From contig NW_026570288.1 of assembly GCF_019649055.1 (NCBI RefSeq), forward strand, positions 496,001 to 560,000: a stretch of DNA of 64,000 nt. Reading direction: 5' to 3'. This stretch comes from Paramacrobiotus metropolitanus (lineage: Eukaryota > Tardigrada > Eutardigrada > Parachela > Macrobiotidae). The position numbers and the translations under genes were made by a program. The notes under the pieces were generated by a model. That model saw only the letters and a program-made list of their open reading frames with translations, was not told where the DNA came from and searched no databases. Positions 9,781-21,816 of the stretch are shown here, piece by piece. Position 1 is the first letter of the stretch. Each line of letters starts with the position of its first letter.

Positions 9781-12081
9781 CTTCGGCAATCGCGGTGAAG
9801 CTGACTTTGACCCGGTCCTTGCCCACGTTCTCCACCTTGACGGGGATCAGTCCACTGGGTCCGCGGACTTCCGCCGACAGTTTCCCGCGATTGGCTTCCG
9901 ACGTTTCGAACGTGATATTTTTCTCGTTGCAAGGACAATAAATTTTCATTATTACAAGACGCACAAGAGAACATCAGAAAACAAAAAAACACCCAAAATG
10001 CCAAGGAACAGAAGAAAATATCCCTAAAAAGGATAAGGGACCTAGAAACCAGACCGAAAACAAGGGATCGGTAAAAAATAATTCCTGGAAAACGTCGGGC
10101 AATAAAATCGTCGAAAAGCGAAATGCCGGTCAGTACTCTGTCGGTCAGCAGTTTGTGTTATTCACATGTTAGCAGGTAGCAGTATACCGGTCAGCAAATT
10201 GTTTGGAAGGAAAACGGAGGTTAAAGATTTGACGTGCTCCCCAAGTTTACAAGGTCATTCTTCAGTACTGATGGAGAAGATTTTTTTCAGAGCGGCTGTC
10301 CAAGTACCACATCAATGCAAACAAAGTTAAGTTTCGCAGGGAATGGCATGGTACCTGAGCTAACGGGTCATCCATTTTGCCAGTGAATCGTGCATCTCCT
10401 GCTTGCCACTGCGTCAGTAATTGTATCAAGATCCTTTTTGGTACAGGATGAGCGTCTAGTTGGCTTTGCAACGTTCGAATGCCTTCGTCGGTCATCGGTT
10501 GACAATTATTTTCCAGAAACTGCCTTGCAGATTGCATTTGCTCGTTTTGATTTGTGTTGATGACACACTTGCTTAAAAAAATGTTAGTACGTAAGTCCAG
10601 ATATTGCGGTGTCCAAAACCTGCGGTAATAAGGCCCAACAAAAGCTGGAGCGGGAAGAGTGCCAGCCACTACCCGATAGTATAATTGTTTTTGTAAATCG
10701 GTTAATATTTTCGTCAAAAGCTAAAGCCAGCTGGTCATTCCCATATTTCTGCAGATTAAATTCCATCCGCAAACCAGCGGGAGCGGTTGTTAAAATGATG
10801 CGCCAGAATTTACACACTTTACGACAATTCAGTTCGTCCTGAAATTCCAGAAAGGAAAATATCCGATGGAAGACTTCCACTGGAATACAAGTATTTATAC
10901 ACGGTTGATGCTGATACAGTGTTGTGGATATGGTAGCCTAATAAAAATAAAAAGATAAAAACGATCATTTCATCCGATCGATTTTTTACTGAAGTATGGT
11001 AGGACACTGGGCATATACAGCGCTGCCGGGCCAAGCAGGGCCAAGCTGCGACACCAATCAGAGCTGCTTGTAGGAAGTCGAACTGTTGGCCAGCAAACTC
11101 TCGGTCAGCAGGTTTATTGATCAGCAATATATCAGTCATTAAACTGTCGGGAAGCAAAATGAAGGTCATGGGTCAGGTCAAGCAAAATGGACATGCTACG
11201 GGCAGAGACGGGTATACATAAGCCCCTTAAAAATGACCGCCACCCCATCTCCTTAATCACTCCCTGACCCTTGCTGATATAAATAAAGATAAAAAGATTT
11301 GTTGCTAATGAACCCGGCAGTGACCTGACATGTGAGTTACCCGAGGAAAGCTTTGAAAACAACCGAAAGGGCATAGAAAATACGTCCATTTCATTTTACG
11401 CAACTATGTACTGCGTCCTAACTTGGCCCGGCAGGGCTATAGTCTGTAGCGCAGGCCATTTATGATTTAGTAAACAAGTACTATCAGTTTTTGTAGTATG
11501 CGCGCATTTCTACATATCCGATTCTACCTCGTAAATACCCGAAATGCCCGATTCCGATAGTATTTTGATTACTAAAATGTGACTTCTTACCAGAAAGGAT
11601 TTGAAAGCAATGGGCTTGTCGCGTTCTCTTTCTAAATACCTCTTCCCATTACGCAGTTCATAGGTTGTTGTCCGTTTAGCCATTATCCGAAATACTTCGA
11701 CCTTATAAAACAAAATTTAAAGCGTCTGCAGTGTGCATCGGCATCGTATTTTAAAGCTAACGTCAGAATTATATAGCACGTGCGACGTGAAATTTGGCCG
11801 ACCAATGTTTCGTGCCGCAATGGGTGTACTGATTCAAATACAATGGGTGGATGCTTCTGCGATCTCGTTTTTGATTTTTGCGTTACTTACCGTAGTACAA
11901 ATGACTTATTGTGCTTGAATTGTTACAGACTATAGCTGCCCATAATTGTGGCAACTTATCTTGAACGTGTGTCTACAATCTCATGCAGACTACGCCTGAT
12001 TGTTGTAGGCGTTAAGCCCATTAAACAAACAATCAAACCAAAGTTACCAAACCACGTTTACCCTGCCTTGCGTTTACCCAG

Positions 12082-12107
12082 CGTAGCTGTACCTTAGTAC
12101 AGCTACG
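12082..12107. repeat. Short perfect hairpin
   Basis: CGTAGCTGTAC and its reverse complement are separated by CTTA, inside intron 1 of the Tudor/F-box copy. The third copy has lost most of one arm near 47160. It is probably a relic of a small inverted-repeat insertion; no function is implied. Confidence 0.5.
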
Positions 12108-12566
12108 TTTTTTGGTAGATAGGTATACTTCATGGTTCAAGCTGTTCAGCAAACTGGTCACCGTTTATTATATCGACAGCACCGTAGTACCATAGAGGCT
12201 GGTTACGGATAGAACCGAACATGGAAGCTGAACATGGTGCATGCGGTTTGATCACTGTTTATGCATTGTTATTTGCGGTTCTTATAAGTTTCTTAGGCTT
12301 GTTAGCTTAATTAAGGGATTTGGCCCGGTACATACCACCAAATTCGTGCACATTCACGGGAGCTTTCGCTGTCGCGCATTCCCAAATGCTGTTTTGCATT
12401 GCTTTATGACATTGTTTAGCCAGATGATTTGTGTACATGGGCGTAAAAACCGTTTGTGCACGTAACAGGTTCGTGAGTTATGGCTGCAAGAAAATATTCC
12501 AAAATTTTTAAATGCATCGAGGTGTACCAAAAGTTACGTTATAAACCGATCTTTCAGTTTTGCACG

Positions 12567-13312
12567 CTGCAGCGGTGAAATTATATCTCGATTGCATCCA
12601 GGCGTGTTTTGCCAGCTTCCTCCTTTCCGCTTGCTCGGCTGCAGCACCAACGTTAGCATAGGTGCGCTCAGTATACGAAGATGTATCAACGCACGTCACA
12701 TCCACTGCTAGCGGTTTTCCTCGTTCCCACAGTTCGAAAGTTACGGCCCATGGAGTGACCGGACTAAACACCTAGTGCACAAGGTCGGGAACGGTATGGC
12801 CACTGCTACGAAGCAAAGAAGAAAGTTGGCGAGACGATCTTTGCTTGGAAACTTAATAAATTGTGGACATTTTTTGTTGATTCTGTTTCTTCTGATTTGT
12901 TCGATATTCGTACTATTGGTGCTTTTAAGCAAGCTTTGAACCGTGTCGATTTTGTTTAAGGAATCTTTTCTGTCTATCTGCACTCGTACTTTTCGAATTT
13001 GCTATTTGGCCAGGTTTAAAACCCCAGCTAGAATGTCACCCTAGCCGGAAATGGGCTACCTGCTCCACGATGAATAATAATAAAATAATAATAATACAGG
13101 CCAGAAACGGGCGAAAGAGTTTTTTAGACAGTGGTTATCTATCCAAATGCAACGGGGAAACGCGATATGTGTTATGGGTACAATCCCCGAGCAGGATAGC
13201 ATTGCAGAAGTGTTTTCGTTATAAATCTTGCCTTTTTAGTACTCAGTTTGTACTTACATGACGATACTTATTAAAGACAGATAGGGTAGCCCCATTGTTA
13301 AAACAAATTTTG
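12567..13312. mobile_element. LINE 3' end inserted with its 5' part inverted
   Basis: The third Tudor/F-box copy lacks this block (junction near 47640). Positions 12771-12567 read on the minus strand as the LINE endonuclease region (GKPLAVDVTCVDT... AAAEQAERRK). Positions 13112-13190 read on the plus strand as the extreme C-terminus (EFFRQWLSIQMQRGNAI). The two pieces are consecutive in intact LINEs but lie in opposite orientations here. Flanks read TTTTGCACG on the left and TTTTGCTCG on the right, consistent with a 9-bp target duplication with one change. The copy at about 29123-29868 is identical in structure. Confidence 0.75.
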
Positions 13313-14145
13313 CTCGTAAACGCAAATACAGAAGAATTTTAAGATGAATTTAAAAATTTTTAAATTCATTTCAAAATTTGAAAAAAAATTGTGCAGCTCT
13401 GGTTCGGTGTAACAACGATCTTTATATTAACATGCATTTACGTACCAAATCTGAAGATCGGTTTATAATGAAACTTTTGGTACACCAATCACTACACCTG
13501 AATGCATTTAAACGTTTGCTTCCCCACCGTATGACGTGAAATTAACGATTATTAGAATTACAATTGACCGCAGAAACATGCTCAGTGAAATCAATATAAC
13601 GTTATCTATCCAGTAATAGCCACACAATTAAGGCCAGATTTCCAGCGGTTATTGATTTTGGGGCTTTTAGCTAATTGTAAAAAATTAAGTCTCCTCTATC
13701 AGAATATGTCATTATCATTCAAGAAAAAAATTTGCTGAGTTTAAAAAACAACCGCTGGAATCTCGCCTTAATAGCCACACAACTAAGTCCAGTTTTCAAA
13801 CCAAATTTGTCATAGAAAGACCACCAAAGAAGTTCAAAATCCAAGTATTTACATTGTAGTTACCCTACCTGTACGTAGTTTAAGTTATCCTACGTAGCAG
13901 GGACGGGCCCGGACGGCAAATTTTAGTTATCCTAGTAATCCTACGTAGCAGGGACTGATGCGTTAAGCCATTTTCAATTTTACTCGTGTCTCCACGTTAT
14001 CATATGTTAAAGTTTTTTACTGGACGGAAAAACTAAATGCGGAAAGGGAAATGCATTGATGCGTCTTGCAATTAAGCACATCCCATGGTCCCAACGTCCC
14101 ATGGTCTTGCATGAACGACCTTTTACGCTATTAATGTACTCTTAC
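13313..14145. other. Intron 1 remainder of Tudor/F-box copy 1
   Basis: No coding signal. Contains AT-rich sequence, a pair of inverted motifs around 13640 and 13750 (CCAGCGGTT / AACCGCTGG) that bracket about 110 bp, and repeated CCTACGTAGCAGGGAC units at 13889-13904 and 13941-13956. Conserved in the other two copies. Confidence 0.5.
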
Positions 14146-14730
14146 CAATCCCCAAAAGTTCCACCGACGTGATTCATCCCCTTGTGCAATATAGAGAAGC
14201 TTTCTGCTTTCAACCTTAACGAATATTGTGTTGAAACTGTGCCCATGCTCACGATTCCACCACCAGAAGTCTTGCTTGCTGCGCGCCTTGGCAAGAACTG
14301 CAGTTATCCAACTCAGCGGCATACTAAGTCGCTTGTAACTGTTTAGCTCGAAAGATGGTCGTTCTCCAGAAGGCATGATCCACATGCGTCTTGCCACTTC
14401 CTTCACGATTTTGCCTTGTCTTTGAGCCTCGACAACAGCGAAAGTATGATACGATCCCGCGATAACGGTGGCCGGGTACCAGCGAAATGCCTCGCTGTTT
14501 GAGCCCCGCCACAAAATTTGTACCGTGTCGCCCGGGGCGAAAAGGTAATGAGAAATTCTCCCAAAGCATCGATGAAAAGGGATTAGCTCAGTATGGTGGC
14601 CGGGATATCCAAAATCAATGAAACAACCTCTCGCTACGTCCACATCAACTATCAGGCCGTGACGGAATGATCCATCGTCATCCTGTACGTCCACGGCGCC
14701 ATAACACCATACAAGATCGTTTTCGAACAT

Positions 14731-15218
14731 ATTATTATAGTCCTCCTTCCTAAGTGGCTATATGCAGTTAATGTTTACTGATGAAGTTAATTCAGGGCAC
14801 AAGGAAACTGCAGATAGAGCGGCATGTTGCTCATTTAATACTATTAACTCAGACTAACCATAAGGCACATAACTCAGCATAAGCAGTAAGCACTACAGTA
14901 CTAGCTAAAAAGCAAAAGAGCAAAGAAATACAGTAGATAAATTAATTATTAACGGCGAAGCAGTAAAACTGCAATGGAATGGCTGGTACTTGGTAGGAAT
15001 GCAATAATCAATACTTCTGTATGTTAGTCTGTTATGTCAGTCAACGTAGCTATGTCTTGGTACGTACTAGGCATGTCATCTGGTTGATCGACGGAGGCTG
15101 ATCTGAACCACGCGGGCGCGCCGCAGCAATCCTTTAGGAAAGCATAAAAATTCATGCCGACGTAGCATCTATGAACATGTGTGCGCTTTGGTACTCCCAT
15201 GTTCTACCAGATGGGCCT
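14731..15218. other. Region between Tudor/F-box start and DOMON fragment
   Basis: Should contain the 5' UTR and promoter of the minus-strand Tudor/F-box gene; it is very well conserved in all three copies (31288-31776 and 52089-52610). I recognise no specific promoter element. The right edge is a breakpoint: DOMON exon sequence starts abruptly after ATGGGCCT. Confidence 0.5.
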
Positions 15219-15474
15219 CAAAGCGCTCAATTTGCCAATAACGAAATACGCTGCGTGGGTATCCTGAAGAAACGATTTGGTATCAGTGGGCAGGCATTTG
15301 ACCTGACGCAGACGGTCACTCTGATTGGAGCCAATGGACCACTGATACAAAGTGGGCTGCAGTTGCGTATTACGAAGAAAACCGTGCCAGCAAGAAACTT
15401 TTTTTTATTTTTCAGATGCCATCGCACAGCACGATAGAGCGGACGTTCCCGGTGCCAAAGTCAGCTTCCCGTGA
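15219..15474 (+). pseudogene. DOMON-like gene fragment D3 (last two exons)
   Basis: Matches exons 3 and 4 of D1: exon 3 remnant to 15351 (FANNEIRCVGILKKRFGIS and [15 protein letters not shown]), donor changed from GTGAGT to GTGGGC, then exon 4 at 15416-15474 with the same stop. The signal peptide, mucin tract and the first half of the DOMON domain are missing. Fusion to unrelated sequence at 15218 marks an old duplication breakpoint. It cannot make a working protein by itself. Confidence 0.8.
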
Positions 15475-16047
15475 TCTGCCATTCCGGCAAATGGCCTGCA
15501 TTCCGCTTTTATATGTCTGTCAACAACTTTGCAAATAGCATAAGGAAAAAGATGCAATTTGTACAATGGTTGTAATACAATGTCAATTACCTAATTGCGC
15601 ACATTTAAATATTAAATTGTCACGCCTTTTAACTGTTTGTCCAGCGGTTGAATGGAGCTTTGACGGTGCCTCCCGAACCCAACTCACAAAATGGCTTTTA
15701 ACGGAAAGATGACCTTATAGATGCCGATCAAGAAGGGCGTTTTAATGCGTTGTTGTCATCATATTAGCACATGTGCACATAGTTTCACTCTTGCATAAAG
15801 TTGCCAAAAGGTCATGTACTGAATGCGCTGTTTAAAAACACAAAATATACAAAATAATTGTTGTCGCGCTACATGTTTTACCGCGCCATAATAATCGCTC
15901 TTTTCTTTGGCGCTTCTTGGCTTCATGATCGTATACGCAGACAACTGAACCATTCTAAAACGTCTCATGGTTGTACGTAGCATTAAGTGCCAATGCACTT
16001 GCTAACGCAATAATAATGATTTCAGTCAAGCATTTTACAATCTCTTT
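15475..16047. other. Spacer between D3 and D4
   Basis: Homologous to the D1-D2 spacer (4474-5105) with substitutions and small indels throughout. No gene or other element seen. Confidence 0.55.
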
Positions 16048-17076
16048 ATGCAAAAACCCACGCTTGCCGGGAACGTTTTTTGTGCTTCCGTTTCCATCAA
16101 CTGTTTCATAAAGCAGTCATACGTTTTGCCACCTGTTTTGTTAATCTTGACAGCCAATGCGGCGGCTGCCCAAAACACCGGATGTGGGTCATCTTTGAGC
16201 AGCGTTAGTCAAACATGTCAGAACAGCGGCACGGTGTGCCACAGTCTCCAGGCACAGTGCTGGCAAACGGCTTCATGCGAATTCTTAGCCAGCATCGCCA
16301 CAGCCAGTGATGCGGTGACGGTTGACCTTCTCGCTGTGGCCAATGGCGATCAACTGCATTTAAATCTTACCGGCAACCGGTGGATCGGAGTGGGATTCTC
16401 CATGGTGCGGTCTTCTTCCCATTTTTCACAAACTGCTTTATTCGAGTTATGTGCATAAATGTATTACGTAGATTAAGCAGGAAAAGAGTGGATTTATGGA
16501 AGGAACGTTAATTTTTTATGGTAAATTATATGATGATCGAAATCAGGTAAATTGTTGATCGACAGAGTGGAGGCATGGCTAATTCAGCGGTGGTACGTTG
16601 CTTCCATGATGTCAACGACACCGTGCAAGCCAAACTGACGTATAACATCCCCAACGCCCATCTTAATATTGGATGGCAGACTGTTGATGTAAGAATCGTG
16701 CGTCGTTAACGGCACGTATCTGTGCAGTGCAACCCGAGAGTGTTGTTTTTACCCGCTATAGCCTTGTGTTAGTTTTAGGCTTGCCGTTACTTAATTTGGT
16801 AATATAGACGCTTTAGTACATCTTATAGCAAGCACCGCTAAATGTCCAATCGGCTTCCTACGTGAACAACGAACTCCACTGCGTCGTCAAGCTGCACAAG
16901 AAATTCACCATCCAGCGTCAAGCGTTTGACCTTAGTCAGCCGGTGACTTTAATTGCCGCCACGGGCCGTTACGAAACAGTAAGCGGTGTTGAATGCTGTC
17001 CGTGTTTTGCTGTGGCCACGAATCAGGGACCTTGCAGATACCGTTTCCATGCATGATCGGGATCCAGCCATATTGA
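16048..17076 (+). CDS. DOMON-like protein D4, altered start and C-terminus
   Basis: Exons 16048-16404, 16566-16688, 16829-16978 and 17038-17076. It is the duplicate of D2. The ATG used by D2 (position 5106) is AAG here, so translation must start at the upstream ATG at 16048, giving a long N-terminus before the same hydrophobic signal (QSYVLPPVLLILTANAAAA). Exon 3 is one base shorter than in D1 and D2, which shifts the last exon and replaces the tail by about 13 residues ending at 17076. The DOMON core ([24 protein letters not shown]) is kept. Donors and acceptors look usable. It could be a functional gene with a changed tail or an early pseudogene. Confidence 0.55.
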
Positions 17077-18063
17077 AACAGAAAACCAAGTTTTAATAAA
17101 TGCATCCGGAAGCAATTCCACTCGACAGCCAGTTAAAGCACATGACCACCCGTCTGCGGCTTTTGGCGTGGACAGTGTCTGCTATCTATCTGCTCCGTGT
17201 TTTTGCATTTGCTGTCTGCTTACAAATCTACCCGACCCTGTTTTCGCGCAGCTTATAATGGTGTGACTGTATCTTGACTATATAAAGACGAAGCGCATAC
17301 GGAAAAGCCTCTTGTATAAAATAATAGTTATCTAATATTTCTGTACTCTTGCAATGAATTACACACTTTTCAAAGTATCGCATCACTGTCGATTATGCCA
17401 TAATATTTTGTCTAACAAGGAAAATCGTAGAACAGTGGAAACCAGACACTTCTTCGTGAGTATTATCAATGGTTTGGTTCGGGTCTTAATCGTTATGCAA
17501 TCGTATAAAGAATATCAGTTAAAATACAACTTTTACTCCAGCGGATGGTATGCTTTTATCGGAAAACAGGCTACCAGACACCTGTGTAATTATGAGTTTA
17601 TATGGTTTTTACGGCATAGGAAGCTTGGCGAAAAAGGTCACCGGATGAGAAATTGGCAAATTTTACTTGTGATAGAGACGTGTTTAAAAATATACACGAG
17701 ATGCCGGTTTATGCGTTATCAGCTTTACTGACAATTAGAAATATTTTCGGGTTTGAACTCTGAACAGCCGGGTACATAGCGCACACCACCGGATAAAAAC
17801 AAGATTACACCTCCAAACTGCAGGCAAAATCGGGGATTAACTGAATAAGCAGGAACTTTGCGGAATAATAATTCTAGTCTCTGAACCACAAATCAAGCCA
17901 GAGCTCAACAAAAAGATAATAACAGGGAGAAGGGGGCACACATCACAGTCTATATATAACACACCATCGCGGGGGACAAAAGATCCCTTTGAAAAGCATG
18001 GCGCGCGCGTCACAAAACAACATAAAATCTCTCTAGAATCTCTTGCATTCTCTTGCATTCGTC
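17077..18063. other. Region between D4 and filamin F2
   Basis: No gene recognised. Homologous to the corresponding stretch of the first block but without the MITE and SINE-like insertions that are found at 6441 and 7295, so it shows the empty target sites near 17403 and 17580. The last part is the filamin 3' UTR (minus strand). Confidence 0.6.
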
Positions 18064-19814
18064 TCAGATATCGGCGGATCCACGACGCCACTGCGAATAG
18101 GAGGTAGCCGCCGGCGGCGGCGGGGAGGCGACGTAGACGCCGCTGGCGTTGCCGTACGTGTACTCCGGCATGGGGCCGCCGCCGTGCACGTAGCCGGCCG
18201 AGGGACTAGAGGGACGGGGGATTTCGCCGGTGCGCAGGAAACGGTTGAGCTCCTCCTCCGTGTCGAAGATCCAGATGTTGAAGGGCGAGCCGGGCACGTG
18301 CTCGCCGGACCATTTCACTTCGATGCGGTAGTCGCCGGGCTCGGTGGGGTCGTACTTGCACAGGATGGTGCGGTCCTTCTGACTCTCGCGCTGCATCTCC
18401 ACGCGGAAGGCGCCTACAAGACCAAAAAATAAATTATAATTTTTATGGCTTTATTTACAAGGTAAAAAAATATTATAAATTGTATTCTTATTTTAATATA
18501 TTAAATAGAAATTTTACAATTATTTTTAAATTAAAAATTATTTTATTTTATAATTACTTTTAGATTATTCTTTTAAATTATACTCAATTACCATTCAACC
18601 AATCAATCATTATTGTAATTTAAACAGTTTTTCGCTTAAAAATAACTTTTTTATTTTCAAATCATTTTTTGTCCTTTCTTATACCTAGTTTTATTGTTTT
18701 TGGGAATTTTTATACTATTTTTAGGAAATTTATAACTTACTTCTGATAAGTCATCCGCAGAGTTGGAAGCCAGTAAAAACTGATTGTAAAACGTACCTTT
18801 GGGCCCGCGCACGCGCACGGTTAATTGCCCAGCACCGGCACCTTTGGTCTCGCACATGAACCGGCTCTGATAACTGGCCAGCACATCGTGATTCACCCCC
18901 GGACCGTACACGCGCACCTTGCTGGGATCGGGTGTACCGGCAATTTTAATGGCAAATGGACTTCCTATAAACAGAAACACAGAAAACATTGTAATAATCA
19001 ATGCGATGATGGAGCTAACCGTTGACAGCGTCCTGGGCACGTGTTCTCCGTTGTACTTGATGGTGAGCAAATGTTGACCGGCTTCGGCTGGTTTGATTCG
19101 CAGTGTGTACGTTCCGTCCCGGTGGTCATACAGCTCACAGAACGCCTCTTTATGCGGACCCATACAGTGTACGGACAGTTCGCCTGCAGAATTATTACAT
19201 AATTAACATCCACTAGACTTCATTATCTGTGCTTATAATGGTTTGGGAACACACTGCCGAATCTTGAATGTGTAAAGGACGCGTATAGAATAATCGGTTG
19301 TGCCATATTATTTTGTCTAATAAGGAAAATCGTAAAACAGTGCAAACTAGACAATTCTTCGGTGGCAATTTTAATGGTTTGGTTACGGCTATATTAAATC
19401 GTTATAAAAACATACAAAAAATAAATGAAGAAATTAAAATAAACTTTTTTTACATCAGGCGGATGGTTTGCTTTTGTTTGACGTACCATTAAAGCAGCTA
19501 CTCATATACAGCATATTAAGCTGTAATACTGCCGCATTTATTTATGTGTACAGTGTATTACAACGATTATTATATTTTATCACATAGTATGTACGTTTGT
19601 ATATTGTAGCAAAACTTTTCATAAGAAAAAATCTACAATACGGCCTTCCGCTTCAGCAGCAAAAAAATATGTTTCTTAAGCGCCACGCGGTACACTGCTC
19701 TTCACTTGTTGTTACAACGATTACAATACGCAAAGGGCTACCAATTTCCACTGTTCTGCGATCAACCTCTCTCGGCACAATATTGTGGCACAATTCATAC
19801 TGCCACCACGATAA

Positions 19815-19870
19815 TGATAACTGACACCCCCCATAATGATAATTTAACACCCCCCATAATGATAATTTTT
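19815..19870. repeat. Short tandem repeat, CCCCCATAATGATAA units
   Basis: Two full units plus partial ones, in the intron between filamin exons B and C of F2. Same array in copy 2 near 36362-36416. Nothing else of note. Confidence 0.6.
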
Positions 19871-20410
19871 ATACGTGGCATAATTTTTAAATCGCATATT
19901 ATTATTCTGCCGGGAATGTAACACGAGGATACTTTTCGGACTTACCTGGTCCGGCGCGTCGCGTATCGATCATACTCTTGATATCCTTGCCGATCATCCC
20001 GCTCTTGATATCCCCACTGACCACCACCTTACTGGCATCCCCGGCGGACGCCACCGTCAGTTTGTACGGGCACCCTTTCACCGTGTCCCCGCTCCATTTG
20101 ACGTTGAGGACGTAGGAGCCGCTGTGCTGCGCCGTGTACGTCGCTTTGTAGACGTTACTGCCCAGATGCTGCAGCGTCACCGGGATGTCGGCTTTGATGC
20201 CGCTGATGTGGACTTCCGGTTCGCCGGGTCCGGCCTCCTAGCCGTCGATGATGAACTCGGCTTCCTCGCGCACTTTGGCCTCCGTCAGACCGCGATCGCG
20301 CAGCCGCACCCGGCCGGCGTCGATGGGGATGAGGGCCGGCTCGGCCCAGCCGGGGAACGGGGAGTGCGGGATGGGCTGCTCCGACCACCACACGTGGATA
20401 TCGTGATGAC

Positions 20411-21679
20411 CTATAGTGTGGCAGTTTTACTCTCAAACGCACGTATTTTAATTCAGAAGCGAATTTTATTATTTTCTGCGTATTGACATGCTATACGGAA
20501 GATGCACTACATCTACCGTACTAGATGACCAACCACACACAGTCGGTAGAGTGGGAATCTCTGTTCTGAACGGTGATCTGCTCCTAACTCCTACGCTCAC
20601 AACCAGTATCTGGATGATGTTCATCCAGATTCAAATGTGACTTCCTGCAGGTACACACTAATGCTTTCGCCACAAGAAGGTAACTCAGGATCTCCTAACC
20701 TTTAATCATAATCTGAAGACTGCACACACTGCATACAGACTCTCCAGCCAACACCATCAAACCTGCACACACCGCATACAGATCTGCCAAGACCAAACTC
20801 ACACTCAAACTCTCAAGTCAGACTCCGACAAGACTAATCACACAAACAGAATCGCTGATGGAATTAGCGATCAAAAGCTTTAGATAAGAACAGGTAAATC
20901 GTACGTGAACTACGACGTACGTACAAAGTATGGGCATACTACGCCTACTGCGTCAGTATTTTAGTTTCTTTTTCGATTCCAGGATGCCTGATACTGATTA
21001 TCACCTGACTAGAAAACCGAAATAATTCTTTTTGAACGCACAAACGTAGTACAATGGCTGACTGTGGAAAACCCCAGTTCCAAATCGATAATAAAACTTT
21101 GCTATCTGTCCTCGCTTAATTTGCAAACTCTAAGAAACCATCAAACTTTATTTTAAAAATAAATGTTTTTCTAATAAAGTTTTATATTTCTAAATTTTTG
21201 GAAAATTTTTAAATTTTTGCTGTTACTACCGGCTAGAATTGTTAAATGCTCCGTCAACGCTGTCCAAAGCGTAGAACATGGAAAAACCCAATAAAATTAA
21301 GTACTCGAGCTCTATCATGGAGCTATCCGAACATTAAGTCCAATTTCTACTGTTTTTGGGACCCAAAAACAGTAGCTTTTCACAGCAAATCTTTGGGCCA
21401 GCAGATACATAACAAGAGTAAAATTGGTGATATTTCTGAACCATGTTGCTTTTCAAAGCTTTTCATATCGGATAAACAAGCTACATATTGCAGTGGGTGC
21501 AATTTATGCCAGACTATACAGATCTGCAATCTGTAGTAGTTCATACCGCAGTAATTTATATTACGGTTAAAATAGCTGTTTAAATATTTGTTCATCTACT
21601 GTATTAATTATATCATTTGATTTTCTTAGTAAATTCTAGTTTTATTCCCTAAAACTTTTGTCGCTGTCGTTGTGCTTAC
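20411..21679 (-). other. Intron between filamin exons A and B (F2)
   Basis: A 1.27-kb intron with GTAAGC donor and ATAG acceptor. It contains about 450 bp (20480-20960) with no match in the F1 intron, including repeated CACACACTGCATACAGA-like motifs. A 29-bp palindrome is at 21347-21375. Confidence 0.55.
21347..21375. repeat. Perfect 14-bp-arm palindrome
   Basis: CTACTGTTTTTGGG, one base, then its exact reverse complement. The F1 counterpart lacks the second arm, so the palindrome arose after the copies split, probably by local templated synthesis. Confidence 0.7.
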
Positions 21680-21816
21680 CTTCGGCAATTGCGGTGAAAC
21701 TGACTTTGACCCGGTCCTTGCCGACGTTCTCCACCTTAACGGGGACCAGTCCACTGGGCCCGCGGACTTCCGCCGACAGTTTCCCTGGACAGGCTTCCGA
21801 CGTATCGAAGGTGATC

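Larger units (their letters stand above)
8183..9917 (-). pseudogene. Filamin 3' end, rearranged (F1)
   Basis: Minus-strand exons of a filamin (actin-crosslinking immunoglobulin-repeat protein). Exon A, about 9917-9781, has FETSEANRGKLSAEVRGPSG. Exon B, 9089-8625 (465 bp), codes one and a half filamin repeats (IHVWWSEQPIPHSPF, then SGSYVLNVKWSG and GCPYKLTVAS). Donors after both exons are intact (GTAAGC, GTACGT). The next exons are not in order: a block at about 8253-8612 is inverted, the end of the following exon and most of the last exon are missing, and only the final codons (ending SQWRRGSADI, stop at 8183-8185) remain. Upstream repeats and the actin-binding domain are absent, so the fragment was already cut at exon A. 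A duplicate sits at 42962-44696. Not expected to make filamin. Confidence 0.8.
10262..14730 (-). pseudogene. Tudor-like/F-box protein gene, copy 1, frameshifted
   Basis: Same three-exon layout as the intact gene at 45038-52088: exon 1 14730-14146, exon 2 11701-11591, exon 3 from 10937. Exon 1 is whole (VWCYGAVDVQDDDG... GCFIDFGYPGHH). Exon 3 has the F-box (IPVEVFHRIFSFLEFQDEL) but then lacks about 233 bp present in copy 3 (equivalent to 45423-45655). As 233 is not a multiple of three, the reading frame is lost and ends at a stop at 10584; the original tail persists out of frame down to 10262. The F-box itself could still be made as part of a truncated protein. Intron 1 contains a LINE insertion at 12567-13312. 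Confidence 0.8.
18064..21816 (-). pseudogene. Filamin 3' end, full exon order, with nonsense codon (F2)
   Basis: Five minus-strand exons of the filamin C-terminus: A 21816-21680, B 20410-19946, C from 19183, D 18964-18797, E 18413-18064. A, B and C join in phase 1. Together they cover about three filamin repeats, ending in EVKWSGEHVPGSPF and a Pro/Ser/Tyr-rich tail with the stop at 18064. Filamins crosslink actin through an N-terminal actin-binding domain and dimerise through the last repeat; the N-terminal part is not present here. Exon B has an in-frame TAG where F1 has TCG (after EEAEFIIDG, near 20239), and the donor of exon C reads AGGACG where F1 has GGTACG. Exon A is cut at 21816 by LINE sequence. 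The damage makes a pseudogene likely, though read-through or a different model is possible. Confidence 0.75.

Noticed and set aside
10262-10717. 151-codon ORF as an independent gene
   Set aside because: It is the out-of-frame C-terminal part of the Tudor/F-box copy downstream of the 233-bp deletion.
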